Origin: Oscillospiraceae bacterium | Lineage (GTDB): Bacteria; Bacillota; Clostridia; Oscillospirales; Acutalibacteraceae | DNA: 11,706 bases | Direction of reading: 5' to 3' | Assembly: GCA_019422905.1 (NCBI GenBank) | Contig: JAHZCM010000062.1 | Coordinates: 1 to 11,706, forward strand | In this document: in pieces, positions 7,288-11,706 of the stretch | Position numbering within the stretch: the stretch's first letter is position 1 | Layout: every line of letters starts with the position of its first letter | Position numbers and translations under genes: made by a program | Notes under the pieces: generated by a model | Told to the model about the DNA's origin: nothing | The model's input: only the letters and a program-made list of their open reading frames with translations | Database searches by the model: none

Positions 7288-7860
7288 ATGAAAATTTTGG
7301 CTTTTACGGGTGCGGGTATCTCGAAGCAGAGCAACATTCCGACCTTTATGGAAGCGCCCGAGGTGCGCGAGAAGCTGTTCCGCAGCTTTGCGGAAGCGCA
7401 TCACGCGGAATACAACGACGTGATCCGCCAGCTTAAGACCAACATGAACGGCGCGGAGCCGAATGATGCACATATTGCGCTCGCGGAATACCGGATTCCG
7501 ATCATCACAATGAACATCGACGGCCTCCATCGCCGCGCGGGAAGCGATGCGGTGGAGCTGCACGGCGGTCTGCCGGAGGATGATGAGATGGAAATTGCAT
7601 GGTCGCTGCACGACAAACCCGTTTTGTACGGCGATCCCGCGCCGAATTACCAGAAGGCCTATGAAATGGTGTCTGCGCTTGAGCCGGGCGATGTTTTTCT
7701 CGTCGTCGGCTGCTCGTTCCATACGGCGATTGCCTGCGATCTGCGGGAAATTGCGAAATTCCGCGGCGCGCGCGTCCTTGAAATCCAATCCGATGCGGCC
7801 CATAACGTGCGCAGAACGCTGGAAACGCTTTTGAAAATGGCGCCGGATAAACCGGTTTGA
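7288..7860 (+). CDS. Small divergent Sir2 (sirtuin-like) NAD-binding protein without the zinc module
   Basis: This 190-residue protein shows the sirtuin NAD-binding landmarks in order: FTGAGIS (6-12) with SNIPTF (15-20), TMNIDGLH (74-81) for the usual TQNIDGLH, ELHGG (90-94) with the catalytic-type His92, and VVGCSF (139-144) for the usual GTSL. RVLEIQSDA (162-170) corresponds to the C-terminal adenine-side strand. The two CxxC zinc pairs are absent: only about 20 residues lie between ELHGG and VLYGDPAP, and the protein's only cysteines are at 142 and 150. The arginine that normally follows IPTF is replaced by Met21. It may be a protein deacylase, an NAD-consuming enzyme or simply an NAD/ADP-ribose binder. 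AAGGAGAG at 7272-7279 fixes the ATG at 7288; an upstream in-frame ATG at 7243 lacks a site. It follows the acetyltransferase remnant by 55 nt and probably shares its transcript. Confidence 0.82.
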   Translation: MKILAFTGAGISKQSNIPTFMEAPEVREKLFRSFAEAHHAEYNDVIRQLKTNMNGAEPNDAHIALAEYRIPIITMNIDGLHRRAGSDAVELHGGLPEDDEMEIAWSLHDKPVLYGDPAPNYQKAYEMVSALEPGDVFLVVGCSFHTAIACDLREIAKFRGARVLEIQSDAAHNVRRTLETLLKMAPDKPV

Positions 7861-7928
7861 TGGTTCTTGCAGGACCTGCTGCGGCAAATCCTTGCCTTTA
7901 TGCATCCCGGCCTCCTGATATGCAGGTA

Positions 7929-7976
7929 AAAAGAGTCTCCCACTGCAGAGTACAATCTGCGGTAGGAGACTCTTTT
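7929..7976. terminator. Long bidirectional terminator between convergent genes
   Basis: The outer arms 7929-7940 and 7965-7976 are perfectly complementary over 12 bp (AAAAGAGTCTCC and its partner). After one C/A mismatch the stem continues for 8 bp, 7942-7949 with 7956-7963 including a T-G pair, closing a GTACAA loop. Each strand ends in a run of Ts, so it can stop both the sirtuin-like transcript from the left and the PAP2 transcript from the right. Confidence 0.92.
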
Positions 7977-8032
7977 GCTTTACGATTTTCGCGCGTTACC
8001 CGCCGGATACCCGTGTTGCGTTTCGCCCGGCA

Positions 8033-8584
8033 TCATGTGCGGAGCGCTTTGCCGGCAAATTTCTTTTTGTAAAGGAAATACACCGTAAGGGCGAAGAGGA
8101 CGCCGAGCAGTGTGCCTGCGAGCACATCGGTGGGATAATGCACGAAGAGAAAGACGCGGGAAAACGCGATGAGCGCGGCGAGCACGAGCACCGCGACGCC
8201 CCATTTCCTGTGCCGCAGGAAGAGGATTGTTGCCGCGGCAAAGCTGGAACCGCTGTGCCCGGAGGGAAACGAATAGGAGTCGGGCCGCGCAATCAGGAGC
8301 GGAATATCCGGAAAAGCGTGGCAGGGGCGCGGGCGGCAGACGATGTTTTTAAGGATCAGCTCGCCGCTGACAAAGGTGAAAAGCATCGCGGCAAGCATCA
8401 GCACGCCGGTGGTGCGCGTCCTGCAGAAAAACAGCAGGATAAGCGCTGTGAGAATCCAGACGGCGCCCGCCTCGCCGAGATAAGTCAGGACCGGGAACAC
8501 GGCGTCGGCGACGCTGCCGTGCAGGTGCGTTTGTACAAATTCCATCACAGCCGCGTCAAACGCGGGAATGCCTTCCAAATGCAT
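8033..8584 (-). CDS. PAP2-family membrane phosphatase
   Basis: This 183-residue membrane protein has the complete acid phosphatase signature: K79-x6-RP (KNIVCRPRP), PSGH (107-110) and SRx5Hx3D (S142-R143, H149, D153). The catalytic histidines are His110 and His149. Hydrophobic segments occur at about 40-54, 58-77, 112-123, 129-147 and 154-172, giving a small multi-pass protein with a basic C-terminus. Family members dephosphorylate lipid phosphates such as undecaprenyl pyrophosphate or phosphatidylglycerol phosphate; which one applies here cannot be told. The start is set at 8584 because a GGAGGAAA Shine-Dalgarno (complement of 8592-8599) lies just upstream and the protein then begins at the usual family N-terminus. 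The open frame continues upstream to 8830, but that Arg-rich extension is not family sequence. Confidence 0.92.
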   Translation of the reverse strand: MHLEGIPAFDAAVMEFVQTHLHGSVADAVFPVLTYLGEAGAVWILTALILLFFCRTRTTGVLMLAAMLFTFVSGELILKNIVCRPRPCHAFPDIPLLIARPDSYSFPSGHSGSSFAAATILFLRHRKWGVAVLVLAALIAFSRVFLFVHYPTDVLAGTLLGVLFALTVYFLYKKKFAGKALRT

Positions 8585-8604
8585 ATATCTGTTTCCTCCA
8601 AGGA

Positions 8605-8640
8605 TAGTATTGGCCGTATCAAAGTAGTATTGACAATATC
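8605..8640. repeat. Tandem 16-bp repeat upstream of the PAP2 gene, possible operator
   Basis: TAGTATTGGCCGTATC (8605-8620) and TAGTATTGACAATATC (8625-8640) match at 13 of 16 positions and start 20 bp apart. The second copy contains the perfect dyad TATTG-A-CAATA. They lie directly in front of the PAP2 ribosome binding site. Two copies at about two helical turns suggest a repressor or activator site. On the minus strand TTGTCA and AATACT, 18 bp apart, could also be a promoter, but its start would fall on the ribosome binding site. Confidence 0.45.
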
Positions 8641-8891
8641 GGAGAATAGGATGCGGCGTGCTCCGTGTCCGCCGCGCCATGCGTATAACCCGTTTTTTGC
8701 CGGTGACTGCTCTGCCAAAGACCGCTGCCCGCGTTCTGCTTTGAGCCTTGCGGGGATGCGGGGCGGACGGCTTTATCACCAAACCGCGGCACATGCTGTC
8801 AGTATAACACATTTTTATGCGCAGCGCCATCCCTGAATTCTTCTAAACGCGCTTTCTCCCGCATAAGCATTTCCCAAAAGGAGGCAGGGAC
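8641..8891. other. Intergenic region between divergent PAP2 and P-type ATPase genes
   Basis: Together with 8585-8640 this is about 307 bp without a credible gene. It contains the tandem repeat, a minus-strand extended -10 and the AAAAGGAGG ribosome binding site (8876-8884) of the ATPase gene. The frames that are open here on both strands encode Arg/Pro-rich text with no family resemblance. I looked for a yybP-ykoY (manganese) type riboswitch, which sometimes precedes cation ATPases, and did not see its conserved core. No clear plus-strand promoter for the ATPase gene was found. Confidence 0.5.
8801..8809 (-). promoter_or_regulatory. Possible extended -10 promoter for the PAP2 gene
   Basis: The complement of 8801-8809 reads TGTTATACT, an extended -10 (TG, one base, TATACT). 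No good -35 is seen at 8824-8829. It would give a leader of about 210 nt before the PAP2 start at 8584. The same bases read TATAAC on the plus strand, so they could also contribute to a divergent start, but no matching plus-strand -35 is evident. Confidence 0.35.
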
Positions 8892-11582
8892 ATGTCAAAA
8901 CAGACGACGGAAAACACAGCCTTTCACGCAATGGACGCGCAGGAGGCGGTCCGCATCCTGAAAAGCGATACAAAAGCCGGCCTGCGCACCGCGGAGGCCG
9001 AAGCGCGCCTGCAGAAGTACGGCGTGAACGCCCTGAAAAAGGGAAAGAAGAAAAGCCTGTTTCGAAGGTTTATTCTGCAATTCGGCGATTTTATGGTTCT
9101 GATTTTGCTCGGGGCCTCGGCGGTATCCTTCATCACCTCCTGCCTGCAGGGGGAGACGGATTTTGCGGATTCGCTGCTGATTCTCGGCATCGTCATGGCA
9201 AACGCGCTGATCGGCACGGTGCAGGAGGCGAAGGCGGAGCACGCACTTGAGGCGTTGCGCACGATGTCGGCGCCGCATGCGGCGGTTCTCCGCGACGGAA
9301 AGCGCGCCGTGCTGACGAGCGAATCCCTCGTGCCCGGCGATATTGTGTACCTCAAGGCCGGCGACGTAGTGCCCGCCGATCTGCGGCTGCTCGAGAGCAC
9401 GCAGCTCTATGCCGAGGAAAGCGCGCTCACCGGAGAATCCGTTCCGGCGGCAAAATCCGCTTCGGTGGTCTGCGCGGAGAAAACGGGCGCGGCGGAACAG
9501 GAAAACATGCTGTTTTCCGGCACGGGCGTCTCCGCGGGCCACGGTATCGGCGTTGTAACCGCTACGGGCATGGAGACCGAGATGGGCAAAATCGCGGCGA
9601 TGCTCGGTGAGGAGGAGACGCCGGATACGCCGCTCAAGGCGCGCCTGCGCAAGACCGGAAAGATAATCGGCCTGCTGGTCGTGGGCATCTGCGCCGTGAT
9701 TTTTCTGATCGGCCTGATCCAGCGGGTGGATCCCCTTGAGATGTTTATGATCGCGATCAGCCTTGCCGTCGCCGCGATTCCGGAGGGGCTGCCGGCGGTG
9801 GTGACGATCGTGCTGGCGCTCGGCGTGCGCCGCATGGCGGCAAAGCGGGCGATCATCCGGCATTTGCAGGCGGTGGAGACGCTGGGAAGCTGCCAGGTCA
9901 TCTGCTCGGATAAAACCGGAACGCTGACGCAAAACAAAATGACCGTGGTGCGCTGCGCAGATGCCGGGGGAAATCTTTCGGAGGAAGCGGCGGGCGATTT
10001 GCTTTCCGCAGCGGCGCTCTGCACGACTGTGGAGCTGGAAAACGGGAAGCTGATCGGCGAGCCGACGGAAACCGCGATCGCGGCGGCGGTGCCGGAGCTG
10101 GAAGCGCTGCTCCGCACGCGGATTAAGGCCGCGGAAATTCCGTTTACCTCCGAGCGCAAACGGATGGCGGTGCTGCTCCGAACGGAAAGCGGCTACCGCG
10201 TGATCGTCAAGGGCGCGCCGGATCTGCTCCTACAGCGCTGCACGGCGGCGCGAACGGGCGGGCAAACCGTTTCCATGACGGGGGATCTGCGCGGGCGCAT
10301 TCTGGCCGCCAATGCGGACATGGCGCATGCGGCGCTCCGCGTGCTGGCGGTGGCGGAGAAGCAGACGGAATCGCTGCCGGGTACGGACGACGCGGCGGAG
10401 AGCGGCCTGTGCTTTCTCGGCCTGATCGGCCTGGAGGACCCGCCGCGGCCCGAGGCGCAGCAGGCCGTACAGGAGTGCCGGCAGGCGGGCATCCGCCCCG
10501 TCATGATCACCGGCGACCAGCCCTCGACGGCTTCGGCGATTGCCGGGCGGCTCGGGATGGATACGGCGCAGGTCGTAACCGGCGCGCAGCTTGAAGCGAT
10601 GAGCGATGAAAAGCTCATGGAAACGGTGAAAACCTGCTCGGTCTTTGCCCGTGTTTCTCCCACACATAAGCTGCGCATTGTGAAAGCCTTCCGCCGTCTG
10701 CGGCTTGTGACCGCTATGACGGGCGACGGCGTGAACGACGCGCCGGCGCTCAAGGCTGCGGACATCGGCTGCGCAATGGGAAAAAGCGGCACGGAGGTGG
10801 CGAAAAATGCCGCCGACATGGTTTTGACCGACGACAACTTCGCGACGATTGTGTCCGCCGTGCGGGAGGGCAGAACGGTTTACCGCAATATCCGCAAGAC
10901 CATCCATTTCCTGATGTCCTGCAATGTCGGCGAGATTCTGGTCGTGCTCACGGCGTTCCTGCTGCGCGCGCCGTCGCCGCTGCTGCCGGCCCAGCTTTTG
11001 TGGGTGAATCTCGTCACGGATTCACTGCCGGCGCTCGCGCTCGGGAGCGACCCGCCGCAGGACGACGTGATGCAGTCTCCACCCAATCCGCAGGACGGCA
11101 CGGTGTTTTCAAACGGCCTGGGCTTTGCCATGGCGGCGGAGGGCATGATGATCGGCGCACTGGCGCTGCTGGCCTTTTCCGCGGGCCGCGCCCTGTTCGA
11201 TACGGACCCCGCGGTGCCTGTGATCGGCCGCACGATGGCTTTTGCCGTGCTGAGCCTCTCCCAGCTCGTGCACAGCTTTAATATGCGCAGCACAGGACCG
11301 GTTGTGGGAAAGGGAATGCTCAAAAACCGCTGGCTCAACCTGTCGTTCTTGATCTGCGCCGCGCTGATGATCGGCGTGATCGTATTTCCGCCCGCGGCGG
11401 CGCTGTTTGGCACGGCTGCGCTGACCGCTCCGCAGTGGGGGATTGTCGCGGGCCTTTCTCTGATGCCGCTCGTGCTGTGCGAGGCGGAAAAGCGCCTGTT
11501 CGGCGGGAGCCGGGAAAAGCAGGCGGATACTAAGAAAGGGCGTCTCGCGCGAAGCGGCAAAACGGCAAGGCTTTTTCGTTAA
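8892..11582 (+). CDS. P2A-type (SERCA-like) cation-transporting P-type ATPase, probably Ca2+
   Basis: This 896-residue pump has all domains in order. Early helices are at about 67-82 and 94-110. The actuator loop has LTGES (179-183). Helix 4 carries PEGLP (297-301), and the phosphorylation motif is DKTGT with Asp340. The nucleotide domain shows KGAPD (440-444); the hinge has MITGDQPSTA (538-547) and TGDGVNDAP (610-618). The six-helix C-terminal part follows. The ion ligands of SERCA site II are conserved: Glu298 in PEG, Asn678 and Glu681 in NVGE, and Asn706, Thr709 and Asp710 in NLVTD. By contrast the helix 8 glutamate of site I aligns with Gln791 (SQLVHSFN), as expected for a bacterial one-ion pump. 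Calcium efflux is most likely; Mn2+ is possible. AAAAGGAGG is 7 nt before the ATG. A basic tail of about 25 residues (872-896) follows the last helix. It is transcribed away from the PAP2 gene. Confidence 0.95.
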   Translation: MSKQTTENTAFHAMDAQEAVRILKSDTKAGLRTAEAEARLQKYGVNALKKGKKKSLFRRFILQFGDFMVLILLGASAVSFITSCLQGETDFADSLLILGIVMANALIGTVQEAKAEHALEALRTMSAPHAAVLRDGKRAVLTSESLVPGDIVYLKAGDVVPADLRLLESTQLYAEESALTGESVPAAKSASVVCAEKTGAAEQENMLFSGTGVSAGHGIGVVTATGMETEMGKIAAMLGEEETPDTPLKARLRKTGKIIGLLVVGICAVIFLIGLIQRVDPLEMFMIAISLAVAAIPEGLPAVVTIVLALGVRRMAAKRAIIRHLQAVETLGSCQVICSDKTGTLTQNKMTVVRCADAGGNLSEEAAGDLLSAAALCTTVELENGKLIGEPTETAIAAAVPELEALLRTRIKAAEIPFTSERKRMAVLLRTESGYRVIVKGAPDLLLQRCTAARTGGQTVSMTGDLRGRILAANADMAHAALRVLAVAEKQTESLPGTDDAAESGLCFLGLIGLEDPPRPEAQQAVQECRQAGIRPVMITGDQPSTASAIAGRLGMDTAQVVTGAQLEAMSDEKLMETVKTCSVFARVSPTHKLRIVKAFRRLRLVTAMTGDGVNDAPALKAADIGCAMGKSGTEVAKNAADMVLTDDNFATIVSAVREGRTVYRNIRKTIHFLMSCNVGEILVVLTAFLLRAPSPLLPAQLLWVNLVTDSLPALALGSDPPQDDVMQSPPNPQDGTVFSNGLGFAMAAEGMMIGALALLAFSAGRALFDTDPAVPVIGRTMAFAVLSLSQLVHSFNMRSTGPVVGKGMLKNRWLNLSFLICAALMIGVIVFPPAAALFGTAALTAPQWGIVAGLSLMPLVLCEAEKRLFGGSREKQADTKKGRLARSGKTARLFR

Positions 11583-11608
11583 AATCATGCTAAGGCTCCG
11601 TGTTTAAC

Positions 11609-11637
11609 TTGCTTTTTTGGTGTATTTCCTGTATAGT
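11609..11637 (+). promoter_or_regulatory. Sigma-A promoter of the gene starting at the right edge
   Basis: TTGCTT (11609-11614) and TATAGT (11632-11637) are 17 bp apart. Transcription would start around 11644, some 55 nt before the ATG at 11700. Only a weak 5-bp stem (11592-11596 with 11611-11615) followed by six Ts lies between the ATPase stop and this promoter, so termination of the ATPase transcript is uncertain. Confidence 0.6.
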
Positions 11638-11699
11638 ATAAGTGGAAAGATACTGCCCCCAGGGCTGTGGAAGCAAAAACAACATGAGGAGCTTTGACT

Positions 11700-11706
11700 A
11701 TGAGAA
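11700..11706 (+). CDS. Start of a further gene, cut by the window edge
   Basis: An ATG at 11700 is preceded by AGGAG at 11687-11691 with 8-nt spacing, and by the promoter above. Only two codons are visible, so the product is unknown. A second ATG at 11684, in another frame, has a weaker GGAAG 10 nt upstream and also stays open to the edge. Confidence 0.5.

Noticed and set aside
7233..7436. C-terminal extension of the acetyltransferase frame into the sirtuin-like gene
   Set aside because: It reads past the normal family end, overlaps a gene with its own strong Shine-Dalgarno by about 150 bp, and shows no family resemblance.
8585..8830. Longer PAP2 protein beginning at 8830 on the minus strand
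   Set aside because: The added 82 residues are Arg-rich, unlike the family, and the GGAGGAAA site marks 8584 as the start.
8641..8891. Riboswitch (yybP-ykoY type) ahead of the cation ATPase
   Set aside because: The conserved core was not found. Only a short CGGAG/CTCCG pairing near 8640-8665 is visible, which is not enough.
8895..9932. 345-codon minus-strand open frame opposite the P-type ATPase
   Set aside because: It is a shadow of a strongly supported gene, with biased composition and no recognisable domain.
11592..11618. Terminator after the P-type ATPase
   Set aside because: The stem is only 5 bp with one G-T pair and a 14-nt loop. The T run is suggestive but the hairpin is too weak to call.

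Overview
The window looks like chromosome from an anaerobic, fairly GC-rich Clostridia-type Firmicute, perhaps an Oscillospirales-like gut lineage. The reasons are a ferredoxin-linked 2-oxoacid oxidoreductase operon, strong AGGAGG-type ribosome binding sites, sigma-A promoters with extended -10 elements, short operonic gaps and U-tailed intrinsic terminators. Genus cannot be fixed from the sequence alone.

Layout. Positions 1-32 are the 3' end of a tRNA, probably tRNA-Gly, followed by its terminator. From a promoter at 198-226, a five-gene operon (286-3562) encodes a small P-loop NTPase of unknown role, a two-cluster ferredoxin-like delta subunit, and the alpha (VorB type), TPP-binding beta and gamma subunits of a four-subunit 2-oxoacid:ferredoxin oxidoreductase. 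It ends at a strong terminator (3568-3607). Next is a monocistronic 938-residue MacB-like ABC ATPase/permease fusion (3722-6538). In front of it lies an array of four hexamers at exact 11-bp spacing, which looks like a binding site for an OmpR/PhoB-type response regulator.

Positions 6571-6648 hold a good promoter followed almost at once by a terminator-like hairpin. After that comes a frameshifted maltose/galactoside O-acetyltransferase pseudogene (6674-7232), then a 190-residue sirtuin-like protein that lacks the zinc module (7288-7860). A long, nearly symmetrical hairpin (7929-7976) separates this from a convergent minus-strand PAP2 phosphatase (8033-8584), whose upstream region carries a tandem 16-bp repeat. 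A divergent SERCA-like P-type ATPase (8892-11582) fills most of the rest. The window closes with a promoter and the first codons of another gene.

Function. The first operon oxidises 2-oxoacids to acyl-CoA and reduces ferredoxin. The NTPase that leads it may help assemble or regulate the complex, but that is inference. The ABC protein, PAP2 phosphatase and cation ATPase are membrane or envelope functions with no visible functional link to each other. I found no CRISPR array, insertion sequence, phage gene or recognised defence island. The best candidates for something undescribed are the NTPase-oxidoreductase linkage, the phased operator and Met-rich exterior of the ABC protein, and the zinc-less mini-sirtuin.
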